From: Caulobacter sp. 602-2
GTDB lineage: Bacteria; Pseudomonadota; Alphaproteobacteria; Caulobacterales; Caulobacteraceae
Reading direction: 5' to 3'
Assembly: GCF_011043625.1 (NCBI RefSeq)
Contig: NZ_JAAKGT010000020.1
Coordinates: forward strand, 1-47,248
DNA length: 47,248 bases
Shown: positions 7,282-15,070 of the stretch, piece by piece
Position numbering within the stretch: position 1 is the stretch's first letter
Layout: every line of letters starts with the position of its first letter
The notes under the pieces: model-generated
The model's database searches: none
What the model saw: the letters and a program-made list of their open reading frames with translations, nothing else
What the model was told of the DNA's origin: nothing
Program-made: the position numbers and the translations under genes

Positions 7282-9582
7282 ATGCGCGCCATCCGCACCA
7301 CCTCGCTCGCCGGAGCCAGCCTGCTGGCCATGACGCTCGCCGGCCAGGCGCTGGCCGCCGACGCGCCGCCGTCGACCGAAGTCCAGGAAGTGGTGGTCAC
7401 CGCCCAGAAGCGCGAGCAGAGCGTTCTGGACGTGCCGATCGCGCTGACCGCCTATTCCGGCGACACCCTCGAGGCGCTGGGCCTGATGGAGTTCGAGGAA
7501 CTGGGCCAGTTCGTGCCCGGCTTCGACGTGCAGAACCAGTCGCCCAACAACCCCGGCTTCGTGATGCGCGGCATCACCTCCGACAGCGGCGAGGCCACCA
7601 CCGAACCGCGCGTGTCGGTCTATCAGGACGGCGTGTCGATCTCGAAGTCGCGCGGCTCCTACGTCGAACTGTTCGACCTGGAGCGGGTCGAGATCGCCAA
7701 GGGCCCGCAATCGACCCTCTACGGCCGCGGCGCCCTGATCGGCGCGGTCAACATCATCCAAGCCAAGGCCAAGCCCGACTTCGCCACGAGCTTGAAGGTC
7801 GAGGCCGGCGACTACGGCTACGCCATGCTGGAAGGCATGATCAACGTGCCGGTCAGCGACGTGCTGGCCGTCCGGGTGTCGGCCCGCAGCAAGAAGCGCG
7901 ACGGCTATGTCGAGAACCTGCTGGGCGGCGACGACTTCAACTCGACCAACACCCAGGCCGCCCGCGTCGCGATCGCCTACAAGCCCAACGACCGCTTCGC
8001 CCTGGACGTGCTCTACAACTACCAGCAGGACAAGCCGTCGGGCACGTCGTTCAAGTCGCTGACCTACGCCCCCACCGACCCGACCACCGGCAAGGTGATC
8101 GGCGACCTGGGCCGCAATTCGGGCGCGGCCCTGTCGACCGTCGCCGGCTTTGAGAACGATCAGGCCCTGGGCCTGAACCGCCGCCTGTGGAGCCTGACGG
8201 GCCTGGCCAGCTACAAGCTGACCGACGCCCTGACCCTGAACTCGACCTCGGCCTACCGCTACTTCACCGGTGAGGAAGTGTTCGATCCGGACGGCTTCTC
8301 GCTGCCGATGATGACCTTCGCCGAGGACGCGCAGGGCAAGTCGGCCAGCCAGGAACTGCGCCTCAACTACGACGCCGGCGGTCGCGTCAGCGCCTTCGGC
8401 GGCGTCAGCTGGTTCTGGGAAGACGGCAGCCAGCGCGTGCCGATGGCCATCAACGAGAAGATCGCGGGCCTGTTCCTGACCGGCGCCCTGCCGCGCCCCA
8501 ATGGCCTGTCGCTGCCGGTGATCAACGCCGTCGCCCCCGCGGCCCTGCCGTCGAGCCGCCTGGAAGAGTTCACCAACTACGGCGAGACCAACTCCTACGA
8601 CGTGTTCGGCGACGTGACCTTCAAGGCCACCGACCGGCTCGAGCTGGCGGCGGGCGTGCGCTACACCTACGACGACAAGACCAGCGGCTACGGCGCCACG
8701 ATCAGCAGCCCGTCGGCGATCATCTTCGCCCAGACCGGGCGCGTGGGCGGCCTGGTCGTCCAGCCGACCCCGACCCGCTACAAGGACTTCACCGACAACG
8801 GCGTCACCTACCGCCTGGTGGCCCGCTACGAGGTGGCCGACAACGCCAATGTGTACGGCTCGATCTCGACCGGCCGCCGGCCCAAGGTCGTGGCCGGCGC
8901 GACCCTGACGCAGATCGCCGCCGAGGAGGTCACCTCCTACGAGCTGGGCGCCAAGACCGCGCTGCTCGACCGCCGCCTGACGCTGGAAGGCGCCCTCTAC
9001 CGCTACGACTACGAGAATTTCCAGACCAGCCAGCGCGACAGCGGCGGGGCGACCATCGTCCTCAACGCCGGCGAGGCCAAGGCCACCGGCTTCGAGGGCC
9101 AGCTGAACTTCCAGGCCACGCCGGACATCCTGCTGTTCTCGACCTACGGCTACAGCCACGCCCGGTTCGGCAACGGCCTGTTCGACGGCAACCGCTTCCG
9201 CCTGTCGCCCGACCATCAGGCCTCGATCGGCCTGAAGGTCTCGCGCGACACCCGGGCCGGCCGCTTCACCTTCCTGCCGACCTACACCTGGCAGTCGAAG
9301 ATCTTCTTCGACAACAACAACGACATCGCGGCCCTGCAGACCACCACCGGCGCCATCAAGGACACCGTGCAGGACGAGGTGCAGAAGGCCTACGGCCTCT
9401 TGAACCTGCGCCTGACCTGGCAGCCCAAGGACAGCCCGCTGACCTTCGGCGCCTTCGCCACCAACGTGCTGGAGCAGGACTACATCAAGGACGCCGGCAA
9501 CACCGGCGACGCCTTCGGCATCCCCACCTTCATCGCCGGCGAGCCCCGCTTCGTGGGCGTGTCGGTGTCGATCAAGCGCTAA
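7282..9582 (+). CDS. TonB-dependent outer membrane receptor
   Basis: A 766-residue outer-membrane transporter with a signal peptide (about 1-26, cleavage after ALA). A TonB-box-like segment EVVVTAQKR (about 35-43) is followed by a plug domain with MRGITSDSG, the SVYQDGVSISK segment, and LFDLERVEIAKGPQSTLYGRGA (about 132-153). A 22-strand barrel follows. Such receptors import large or scarce ligands with energy from the TonB-ExbBD complex. The GxxSTLYGRGALIGAVNII plug pattern is like the large sphingomonad/Caulobacter group, which includes sugar and siderophore receptors, so the ligand is unknown. The last residues are SIKR instead of the usual terminal aromatic. GGAGGGG precedes ATG 7282. A hairpin terminator lies about 70 bases downstream. 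Confidence 0.95.
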   Translation: MRAIRTTSLAGASLLAMTLAGQALAADAPPSTEVQEVVVTAQKREQSVLDVPIALTAYSGDTLEALGLMEFEELGQFVPGFDVQNQSPNNPGFVMRGITSDSGEATTEPRVSVYQDGVSISKSRGSYVELFDLERVEIAKGPQSTLYGRGALIGAVNIIQAKAKPDFATSLKVEAGDYGYAMLEGMINVPVSDVLAVRVSARSKKRDGYVENLLGGDDFNSTNTQAARVAIAYKPNDRFALDVLYNYQQDKPSGTSFKSLTYAPTDPTTGKVIGDLGRNSGAALSTVAGFENDQALGLNRRLWSLTGLASYKLTDALTLNSTSAYRYFTGEEVFDPDGFSLPMMTFAEDAQGKSASQELRLNYDAGGRVSAFGGVSWFWEDGSQRVPMAINEKIAGLFLTGALPRPNGLSLPVINAVAPAALPSSRLEEFTNYGETNSYDVFGDVTFKATDRLELAAGVRYTYDDKTSGYGATISSPSAIIFAQTGRVGGLVVQPTPTRYKDFTDNGVTYRLVARYEVADNANVYGSISTGRRPKVVAGATLTQIAAEEVTSYELGAKTALLDRRLTLEGALYRYDYENFQTSQRDSGGATIVLNAGEAKATGFEGQLNFQATPDILLFSTYGYSHARFGNGLFDGNRFRLSPDHQASIGLKVSRDTRAGRFTFLPTYTWQSKIFFDNNNDIAALQTTTGAIKDTVQDEVQKAYGLLNLRLTWQPKDSPLTFGAFATNVLEQDYIKDAGNTGDAFGIPTFIAGEPRFVGVSVSIKR

Positions 9583-9590
9583 CGTGAAGA

Positions 9591-9752
9591 CCCTTCTCCC
9601 CTTGCGGGAGAAGGTGTCGGCGCAAGCCGACGGATGAGGGGTCTCTCAGATCTCAACGCCGCGATAGTCGATCGGCTGTCGCGGCGTTTCTGTAGGTGCG
9701 ACCCCTCGCCCGGCCTCCTTCGGAGGCCCCCCTCTCCCGCAAGGGGAGAGGG
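9591..9752. repeat. Intergenic repeat locus A1: inverted pair of palindromic modules
   Basis: The module at 9591-9642 has stem CTTCTCCC/GGGAGAAG, then GTCGGC/GCCGAC, then GATGAGGGGT. A related module lies in opposite orientation at 9701-9752 (ACCCCTCGCCC, GGCCTCC/GGAGGCC, CTCTCCC/GGGGAGAG). They flank a terminator-like hairpin in the gap between convergent genes. They share architecture with the other family A loci, although stem sequences differ. Confidence 0.75.
9655..9693 (+). terminator. Hairpin terminator after the TonB receptor gene
   Basis: Arms 9655-9667 (AACGCCGCGATAG) and 9676-9688 (CTGTCGCGGCGTT) pair over 13 positions with one G-T wobble, around an 8-base loop, followed by TCTGT. 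It lies midway between the convergent receptor and hydrolase genes, so it may act on either strand; the short T-rich tail is on the plus strand. Confidence 0.5.
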
Positions 9753-9755
9753 AAA

Positions 9756-10529
9756 TTACGCGAACAGCCCGGGCTTCGGCGCGACGGCCTTCAGCGCGGC
9801 GCCGAAATAGTCCTGCACGTCCTGAAACAGGTCCGGCCGATAGATCGCCCGCGGGTCGTTGGCCTTGTCGTCGTCGAAGGCGTGGGTGGCGTCGGGGTAG
9901 AGCTTGAGGTCGACCTTGACGCCGTCGGCGGTCAGGCGGTCCAGCGCCTTCTTGGGATAGCGCCAGCCGACCACCCCGTCCTTCTGGCCCAGCACCGACC
10001 ATACCGGCGGCGCGCCCGGCCCCCAGCCCCGGCGGCTGGTCATCGAGGGATAGGCCGCATACGGATAGACCAGCAGCGCGCCCTTCACCTGCCTGCGCAG
10101 GGCGACGGCGTCGGCGTCGGGCAGGCCGGTGGCGCTGGGGGCCGAGGTGCCGGCCGCGTAGGCGTCCATGATCGTCCAGGCGCCGTGGCTCCAGCCGGCC
10201 AGGAACACCTGGTCGGCCCGCGCCCAGCTCTGGGTCTTCAGCCAGGCCAGGGTTCCGAAGACATCGGCCGCCCGCTTGGCGCCGTGCAGCGTCATCAGGG
10301 TGCAGACGAAGAGCTTGCCGTCCAGCGTGCTCATGCCGCGCGGCTTGAACGAGTCGAGCACCACGGCCGCGTAGCCGGCCTTCACCGCGACCTCGGCATA
10401 GGTCTCAAGGAACGGGGTCTTGCCGCCGCAGCCGTGCAGGATCAGCGCCACGGGGAAGGGGCCCAGGCCGGCGGGCTTGAACACCTGCGAACGGGAGACG
10501 ACCTTGGCTCCCCAGGCTGTGCTGTCCAT
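9756..10529 (-). CDS. Dienelactone hydrolase-family alpha/beta hydrolase
   Basis: A 257-residue alpha/beta hydrolase. The oxyanion-side motif ALILHGCGG (about 29-37) is followed by the nucleophile elbow AGWSHGAW. The acid is Asp in SVLGQKDGVVGW, and the base is His in YPDATHAFDDD. Together they give a complete Ser-Asp-His triad. The family usually uses Cys in true dienelactone hydrolases; here the nucleophile is Ser, so a carboxylesterase or related hydrolase is likelier than dienelactone cleavage. No signal peptide, so probably cytoplasmic. It lies downstream of purH on the same strand, with about 87 bases between them, and probably has its own promoter. The natural substrate is unknown. Confidence 0.85.
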   Translation of the reverse strand: MDSTAWGAKVVSRSQVFKPAGLGPFPVALILHGCGGKTPFLETYAEVAVKAGYAAVVLDSFKPRGMSTLDGKLFVCTLMTLHGAKRAADVFGTLAWLKTQSWARADQVFLAGWSHGAWTIMDAYAAGTSAPSATGLPDADAVALRRQVKGALLVYPYAAYPSMTSRRGWGPGAPPVWSVLGQKDGVVGWRYPKKALDRLTADGVKVDLKLYPDATHAFDDDKANDPRAIYRPDLFQDVQDYFGAALKAVAPKPGLFA

Positions 10530-10616
10530 GCGCGTCCGTCCTTGATTTTCCGCCCGCCCCCAAGGGGAGCGGGCGGACTAGTCGGATTTGGGGAGCGTCG
10601 GAAGCGCCCGCAATCC

Positions 10617-12209
10617 TTAGTGGCGGAACACTCGCACGCCGGTGAAGGCCATAGTGAGGCCAAGCTTGTCGGCGGCCTCGATGACTTCGGCGTCGCGCAT
10701 GGAGCCGCCCGGCTGGATGATCGCCGTGGCGCCCGCCTCGGCGGCTTGAATGAGCCCGTCGGCGAACGGGAAGAAGGCTTCCGAGGCGCAGGCGCAGCCC
10801 GCCAGGTCGAGACCGAAGTCGGCGGCGCGAAGCGCCGCGATGCGGGCGCTGTCCTTGCGGTTCATCTGGCCGGCGCCGACGCCCAGGGTCTGGCCCGCGC
10901 GGGCGTAGACGATGGCGTTGGACTTGACGTGCTTGCCGATCTGGAAGGCGAACAGCATGTCGCGGATCTCTTCGTCGGTCGGCTGGCGCTTGGTGACGAT
11001 CTTCAGGTCGCTGGCCTTGATCCGCGCGTCGTCGCGCGATTGCACGAGGAAGCCGCCGGCCACGCTCTTGAAGGTGTCGCCGGTCGACAGCGGGTCGGGC
11101 AGGCCGCCCGTGACCAGCAGGCGCAGGTTCTTCTTGGCGGCGAAGACGGCGACGGCGTCGTCATCGGCTTCCGGCGCGATCACCACCTCGGTGAAGATCT
11201 CGACCATGGCCTCGGCGGCCTCGCGGGTCAGGCGGGTGTTGGTGGCGACGATGCCGCCGAAGGCCGAGGTCGGGTCGCAGGCCAGCGCCCGCTCATAGGC
11301 TTCGCGCTGGGTGGCGCCCAGGGCCACGCCGCAGGGGTTGGCGTGCTTGATGATGGCCACGGCCGGACCCTGGGCCGGGTCGAACTCGGCGATCAGCTCG
11401 AAGGCCGCGTCGGTGTCGTTGATGTTGTTGTAGGACAGTTCCTTGCCCTGCAGCTGCCTGGCCGTGGCCACGCCGACGCGGGGATTGGGGAAGGTGTAGA
11501 AGGCCGCCTTCTGGTGCGGGTTCTCGCCGTAGCGCATGGTCTGGCGCAGCTCGCCGGCGATCGACTTGCGGGCCGGGAAATCCTGGCCCAACTGAGCGGC
11601 GAACCAGGCCGAGATCGCCGCGTCATAGGCCGCCGTGCGGGCGTAGGCGCGGGCCGCCAGGGTCTTGCGCAGGGCCAGCGAGGTGCCGCCGTCGGCCTTC
11701 AGGGCCTCCAGCACTTCGCCAAGGTCGGCGGGGTCGGTGCAGACCGAGACATAGCCGTGGTTCTTGGCCGCCGAGCGGATCATCGCCGGGCCGCCGATGT
11801 CGATGTTCTCGACGCACTCTTCGTAGGAGCCGCCCTTCGCGACGGTGGCCTCGAACGGATAGAGGTTCACATAGAGGATATCGATGCCGCCGATGCCGTG
11901 GTCGGCCATGGCTTTCGCATGTTCGGGAGCATCCCTAACGCCGAGGAGGCCACCATGGACGATGGGGTGCAGGGTCTTGACCCGGCCGTCCATCATTTCG
12001 GGGAAGCCGGTCAGGTCCGACACGTCCTTCACCGGCAGGCCGGCCGCGGTGATGGCCGCCTTGGTGCCGCCGGTCGAGACCAGCTCGACGCCCGCCTCGT
12101 GCAGGATCTTGGCCGCCTCGACCAGGCCGGTCTTGTCGGACACGGACAGCAGGGCGCGCTTGGGGGCGACGAGATCGGGGGCGGACGGATAGTCGGGGGC
12201 GGCGGGCAC
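10617..12209 (-). CDS. purH: Bifunctional AICAR formyltransferase/IMP cyclohydrolase PurH
   Basis: A 530-residue enzyme, the usual PurH length, catalysing the last two steps of de novo IMP synthesis: AICAR plus 10-formyl-THF to FAICAR, then ring closure. The N-terminal cyclohydrolase domain reads KRALLSVSDKTGLVEAAKIL, STGGTKAAI and DGRVKTLHPIVHGGLL. The formyltransferase domain has RYGENPHQKAAFYTF, IIKHANPCGVALG, the SAFGGIVA segment and LLVTGGLPDP. It closes with DGLIQAAEAGATAIIQPGGSMRD. It starts with GTG at 12209, with GGAG six bases upstream. A ZTP riboswitch immediately upstream links its expression to the PurH substrate pool and 10-formyl-folate supply. purD lies about 5 kb away. Confidence 0.97.
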   Translation of the reverse strand: MPAAPDYPSAPDLVAPKRALLSVSDKTGLVEAAKILHEAGVELVSTGGTKAAITAAGLPVKDVSDLTGFPEMMDGRVKTLHPIVHGGLLGVRDAPEHAKAMADHGIGGIDILYVNLYPFEATVAKGGSYEECVENIDIGGPAMIRSAAKNHGYVSVCTDPADLGEVLEALKADGGTSLALRKTLAARAYARTAAYDAAISAWFAAQLGQDFPARKSIAGELRQTMRYGENPHQKAAFYTFPNPRVGVATARQLQGKELSYNNINDTDAAFELIAEFDPAQGPAVAIIKHANPCGVALGATQREAYERALACDPTSAFGGIVATNTRLTREAAEAMVEIFTEVVIAPEADDDAVAVFAAKKNLRLLVTGGLPDPLSTGDTFKSVAGGFLVQSRDDARIKASDLKIVTKRQPTDEEIRDMLFAFQIGKHVKSNAIVYARAGQTLGVGAGQMNRKDSARIAALRAADFGLDLAGCACASEAFFPFADGLIQAAEAGATAIIQPGGSMRDAEVIEAADKLGLTMAFTGVRVFRH

Positions 12210-12240
12210 GGGGGACTCCGGGTCTGGTTGCGGTCAGAAA

Positions 12241-12314
12241 GGAGCCCAGGCGCGCGGCATATGCGTCTCGAGCTCCCCGGTGGTCACCCACCTTCAACGC
12301 CAGTCACTCGAACG
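12241..12314 (-). ncRNA. ZTP (pfl) riboswitch controlling purH
   Basis: Reading the minus strand from 12311, the leader has TCGAG, then TGACTGGCG, the hairpin GGTGGGTGACCACC, GGGGAGC, and CTCGA pairing with the first TCGAG (12307-12311 with 12268-12272). A short variable region with GCATATGC leads to CGCGCGCCTGGGC. GACTGGCG ... GGGGAGC ... CCTGGGC is the conserved skeleton of pfl motif RNAs, which bind ZTP/AICAR-type ligands and signal 10-formyl-folate shortage. PurH consumes both AICAR and 10-formyl-THF. The 3' edge GGGCTCC (12241-12247) can pair with the GGAGTCC that contains the purH ribosome binding site (12213-12219), so I infer translational control. Coordinates cover the aptamer only. 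Confidence 0.88.
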
Positions 12315-12381
12315 GCGCGGAACATACGGAGGGGCGCCGGGGAGTCAATGCGGCGTCCCGTCATTCGCGCAGGGGCGGGGT

Positions 12382-12780
12382 TCAGGTCCCTCGCAGCCGT
12401 CCCAGCACCTGGCAGTCGGCCACCGTGTCGCGACCGCAGTGGTCCAGCATGTCCTGCAACTCGGCCCGCATGGCCGTAAGGTCGGCGATCTTGCGCTCCA
12501 CCTCGGCCAGCTGGTCGCGGGCCAGGGCGTCGACCTCGCCGCAGGGGCGGTCGGCGCCGTCGGCCAGGTCCAGCAGCGCCCGGACGGCGTCGAGCCCGAA
12601 CCCCAGGTCGCGCGAGCGCTTGACGAAGGCCAGCCGCCGCTCGTGCGTCGCCTCGTAGGCGCGGTAGTTGCCTTCGGTGCGCGGGGGCTTGGGCAGCAGG
12701 CCCATGCGCTCGTAGTAGCGGATGGTCTCGACCGGCACGCCGGTGCGGCGGGCGAGATCTCCGATGGAAAGCGTCGACAT
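12382..12780 (-). CDS. MerR-family divalent metal-responsive regulator
   Basis: A 132-residue regulator. The winged-helix domain reads SIGDLARRTGVPVETIRYYE and RTEGNYRAYE, a long dimerisation helix follows, then a metal-binding loop. Cys in RPCGEVDAL corresponds to the extra Cys of ZntR/CadR/PbrR-type sensors, and the C-terminal pair HCGRDTVADC is spaced C-x7-C. Together these favour a +2 ion (Zn, Cd, Pb or Co) over Cu(I)/Ag(I). It is divergent from a CDF-type transporter with a MerR operator between them, so the pair is probably an autoregulated metal efflux unit. Start: ATG at 12780 matches the family N-terminus; ATG at 12795 would add five residues. Neither has a good ribosome binding site. 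Confidence 0.9.
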   Translation of the reverse strand: MSTLSIGDLARRTGVPVETIRYYERMGLLPKPPRTEGNYRAYEATHERRLAFVKRSRDLGFGLDAVRALLDLADGADRPCGEVDALARDQLAEVERKIADLTAMRAELQDMLDHCGRDTVADCQVLGRLRGT

Positions 12781-12800
12781 CGAAACGGCGGACATGGCTC

Positions 12801-12831
12801 TTGACCCTGTAGCGACTACAGGGTGCAGAGA
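12801..12831 (+). promoter_or_regulatory. MerR-type promoter/operator for the CDF transporter
   Basis: TTGACC at 12801-12806 serves as a -35 box, and a possible -10 lies at 12826-12831 after an elongated 19-base spacer. The spacer holds a perfect inverted repeat, ACCCTGTAG-CGA-CTACAGGGT (12804-12824). A 19-20-base spacer spanned by a palindrome is the hallmark of promoters untwisted by MerR activators, and the palindrome closely resembles CadR/PbrR-type operators. The -10 sequence itself is weak. Confidence 0.85.
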
Positions 12832-12856
12832 TGGGGCCTTCTTGATGGAGGTCCAG

Positions 12857-13525
12857 ATGTCCGGTTGCTGCGGCGACGATCTTTGCAAGCCCGAGGCCCC
12901 GCCGCCGTCGGGGCGCTGGCGCCTGGCGCTGTGGATCGCCCTGGCGATCAACGGCGGCATGTTCCTGGTCGAAGGCGCGGCGGGCCTCCTGTCGGGGTCG
13001 GCGGCGCTGCAGGCCGACAGCCTCGACTTCCTGGGCGACGCGGCCAACTACGCCATCAGCCTGGGCGTGGCCGGCATGGCCCTGGCCTGGCGGGCGCGGG
13101 CGGCGATGCTGAAGGGCGCGACCATGCTGGCCTTCGGAGGCTGGGTCGCCGGCGCCACCCTGTGGGGCGTGTTCGAGGGCCGCACGCCCGAGGCGCCGGT
13201 GATGGGCGCCCTGGGCCTCGCAGCCCTGATCGCCAACGTCGTGGTGGCGGTCATGCTGTTCGGCTTCCGCACCGGCGACGCCAACATGCGCTCGGTGTGG
13301 ATCTGCTCGCGCAACGACGCCATCGGCAACGTGGCGGTGATGCTGGCGGCGCTGGGCGTGTTCGGCACGAACTCGCGCTGGCCCGACCTGCTGGTGGCCG
13401 CGGTCATGGCCGCGCTGGCCCTGCACGGCGGCTGGCAGATCGTCCGCCAGGCGGCAGGCGAGCTTCGCCAGGTCAAGGCCGCGCCGGCGCCCGCGCGGTT
13501 CAGCGTGGCCGCGAGGAAGCGCTAG
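12857..13525 (+). CDS. Compact CDF-like cation transporter with N-terminal Cys cluster
   Basis: A 222-residue inner-membrane protein beginning MSGCCGDDLCKPE, a Cys-rich cytoplasmic tip likely to bind metal, followed by about six transmembrane segments. Segment 2 carries DSLDFLGDAANY, the CDF metal-site motif with Asp in place of the His of ZitB/CzcD. SRNDAIGN in segment 5 is the second site. The long C-terminal cytoplasmic dimerisation domain typical of CDF proteins is missing; only a short basic tail remains. The start ATG at 12857 is set by GGAGG five bases upstream; ATG 12845 is an upstream alternative. Expression is presumably activated by the divergent MerR-type sensor, which makes metal export its likely role. 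Confidence 0.88.
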   Translation: MSGCCGDDLCKPEAPPPSGRWRLALWIALAINGGMFLVEGAAGLLSGSAALQADSLDFLGDAANYAISLGVAGMALAWRARAAMLKGATMLAFGGWVAGATLWGVFEGRTPEAPVMGALGLAALIANVVVAVMLFGFRTGDANMRSVWICSRNDAIGNVAVMLAALGVFGTNSRWPDLLVAAVMAALALHGGWQIVRQAAGELRQVKAAPAPARFSVAARKR

Positions 13526-14208
13526 GTCCCCGCCAGCGCCGCCGTCACCGCCTCGGCCGTCAGGATGGCGTGGGCGTAGGTCGGCGCGTTGATGGCGTGG
13601 GCCGCGTGCAGGGCCTCGTCGGTGAAGGCCGCCGTGGCGTCGGTGACCAGGGTGACGTGGTAGCCCAGCTCCGAGGCGAAGCGACCGGTGCCCTCGATGC
13701 AAGTGTTGGCCACCAGGCCGATCAGGATGACGTGGGTGATCTCGCGCTGCTTGAGACGATAGTCGAGGTCGGTGTTGGCGAAGCCGCTGGAGCCCCAGTG
13801 CTCGGTGACGATCACGTCGCCGGGCAGGGGCGCGAAGTCGGGATGCCACTGGCCGCCCCAGCCGTCCTTCTCGAACACCATCGCCCGCGCGCTGCCCTGC
13901 AGGTAGGGCGAGGGATGTTTCCAGCCGTCCAGGTCGCCCAGGGCGAAGCGGTGGTGGGGCACGATGAACACCGGCAGGCCCGCGCTGCGCGCCGCGGCCA
14001 CCACCGACGCCAGCCGCCCGTGCAGTCCCGCCGCGCCCGCCGTCGCCGCCACACGCGGCCACAGCTTGCCGCCGTCGGCCAGGAAGTCGTTGTAGGGATC
14101 CACGAACAACAGGGCGGTGCGGTCCCTGGGATAGGCGTCTGGCATGGTGGCGCTCCCGGCGGCTGAGAGGGCCAGGAGGCGCGCGATCGGCGTATAGGGC
14201 TTGGACAT
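13522..14208 (-). CDS. Isochorismatase-fold cysteine hydrolase
   Basis: A 228-residue protein with the catalytic elements of the isochorismatase/nicotinamidase superfamily. These are Asp in ALLFVDPYNDFL, Lys in MVFEKDGWGGQWHPDF, and Cys in LIGLVANTCIEGTGRFA, with the cis-peptide VAN before the Cys. Such enzymes hydrolyse amides or vinyl ethers through a Cys thioester; the substrate here is unknown. The start at 14208 is chosen because codons between it and the later ATG at 14145 are strongly G/C-ended and look coding. The 14145 start has the better ribosome binding site (GGGAG) and would shorten the protein by 21 residues. The 3' end overlaps the end of the convergent CDF gene by four bases. 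Confidence 0.85.
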   Translation of the reverse strand: MSKPYTPIARLLALSAAGSATMPDAYPRDRTALLFVDPYNDFLADGGKLWPRVAATAGAAGLHGRLASVVAAARSAGLPVFIVPHHRFALGDLDGWKHPSPYLQGSARAMVFEKDGWGGQWHPDFAPLPGDVIVTEHWGSSGFANTDLDYRLKQREITHVILIGLVANTCIEGTGRFASELGYHVTLVTDATAAFTDEALHAAHAINAPTYAHAILTAEAVTAALAGT

Positions 14209-14230
14209 TTCAGTCGCGGGAACGGTGATT

Positions 14231-14248
14231 TTAACCCGTAATGGTTGA
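14231..14248. promoter_or_regulatory. Candidate operator upstream of the FRG-domain gene
   Basis: TTAACC, six bases, then GGTTGA form a near-perfect inverted repeat in the 82-base gap between two divergent genes. The TTAACC half also resembles a CtrA half-site. It stands out in an otherwise GC-rich region, but no regulator is encoded next to it. Confidence 0.25.
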
Positions 14249-14290
14249 GTTGGCGTCCGGGGCGCTCCATACTCGCGCCGAGGGGGATAC

Positions 14291-15070
14291 ATGGCCAAGG
14301 TTCTGCGACGTCCGCCTAGCGCGAAATGGCTCTCGCGCTGGATGGATTTCCTCGAATGGATCAATCGGCATAGCGACTCGCGGTGGATCTTTCGCGGTCT
14401 GGGCGACGATCGGTTCCTGCTTCAACCGACTGTGGGCCGGGTGACTGGCTACGCGCTGGCGCAGGAACGCGCGGTCATCGAACTCTTCAAGCGACGCCTG
14501 CCCGAGTTCAACGGCGAGACCGGCTTCGAGGCTCTGGACTATCTGGCCTTGGCGCAGCACCACGGATTGCCGACCCGCCTGCTGGATTGGACGACCAATC
14601 CATTGGTCGCGGCCTTTTTCGCCGTGACAGCCCAGCCCGGGCCGCGAAAGGTAAGGCTCGTTCTCGACAGCGGCCGCCCTGCGCGAGCAACGATCTCGGC
14701 GACTCCCGATCTCAAGACGGTGCCCGCCAGGATTGTCGCCTACAGGACCAAGTCGGCGATGTCGCTCGATCCAGCGCAGGACCCTTTCGCCTTGACCGAG
14801 GTCGGCTTCTACTGGCCTCGGTCCGTCACTAACAGGATCACCAACCAAGGCGGTTTGTTCAGCGTTCACCCGACACCAGAACTGCCGTGGGCCGAACCGT
14901 TGGATGACGCCGCCGATATCTTCGATGTGCCGGGCGAAATGAGATCCTTCTTTCGCCGAAGGCTTTTCTACCTGGGCGTCGACGAACAGCGTATAAAGGG
15001 CGGCATCGATGGTCTTGGTGCGCGTATCGCTTGGCAATACGGGACCAAGACAGGATTGGGAACTTTGTAA
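14291..15070 (+). CDS. FRG-domain protein
   Basis: A 259-residue protein with the defining motifs of the FRG domain in order: WIFRGLGD at 32-39, AQHHGLPTRLLDWTTNP at 88-104, and TNQGGLFSVH at 184-193. The terminal pattern LGVDEQRIKGGIDGLGARI (228-246) is also typical of the family. FRG domains are of unknown biochemistry, often stand alone, and turn up in accessory regions. There is no signal peptide or membrane segment, so it is cytoplasmic. Base use is visibly less GC-rich than in neighbouring genes, consistent with transfer. Its stop overlaps the next start (TAATG), so the two products are probably made together. Start ATG at 14291; GAGGGGG lies just before it. Confidence 0.88.
   Translation: MAKVLRRPPSAKWLSRWMDFLEWINRHSDSRWIFRGLGDDRFLLQPTVGRVTGYALAQERAVIELFKRRLPEFNGETGFEALDYLALAQHHGLPTRLLDWTTNPLVAAFFAVTAQPGPRKVRLVLDSGRPARATISATPDLKTVPARIVAYRTKSAMSLDPAQDPFALTEVGFYWPRSVTNRITNQGGLFSVHPTPELPWAEPLDDAADIFDVPGEMRSFFRRRLFYLGVDEQRIKGGIDGLGARIAWQYGTKTGLGTL

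Noticed and set aside
7240..9216. Long minus-strand frame opposite the TonB receptor
   Set aside because: The receptor on the plus strand has an obvious signal peptide, plug motifs and terminator; the opposing frame has none.
9696..12479. Long plus-strand frame opposite the hydrolase and purH
   Set aside because: It is antisense to strongly conserved purH and shows the same low-complexity composition. It also covers the riboswitch and repeat DNA.
14208..14291. A CtrA-controlled origin or promoter at TTAACC
   Set aside because: Only one half-site matches; the second half is GGTTGA and the spacing differs from the usual TTAA-N7-TTAA. I keep it as a weak generic operator only.
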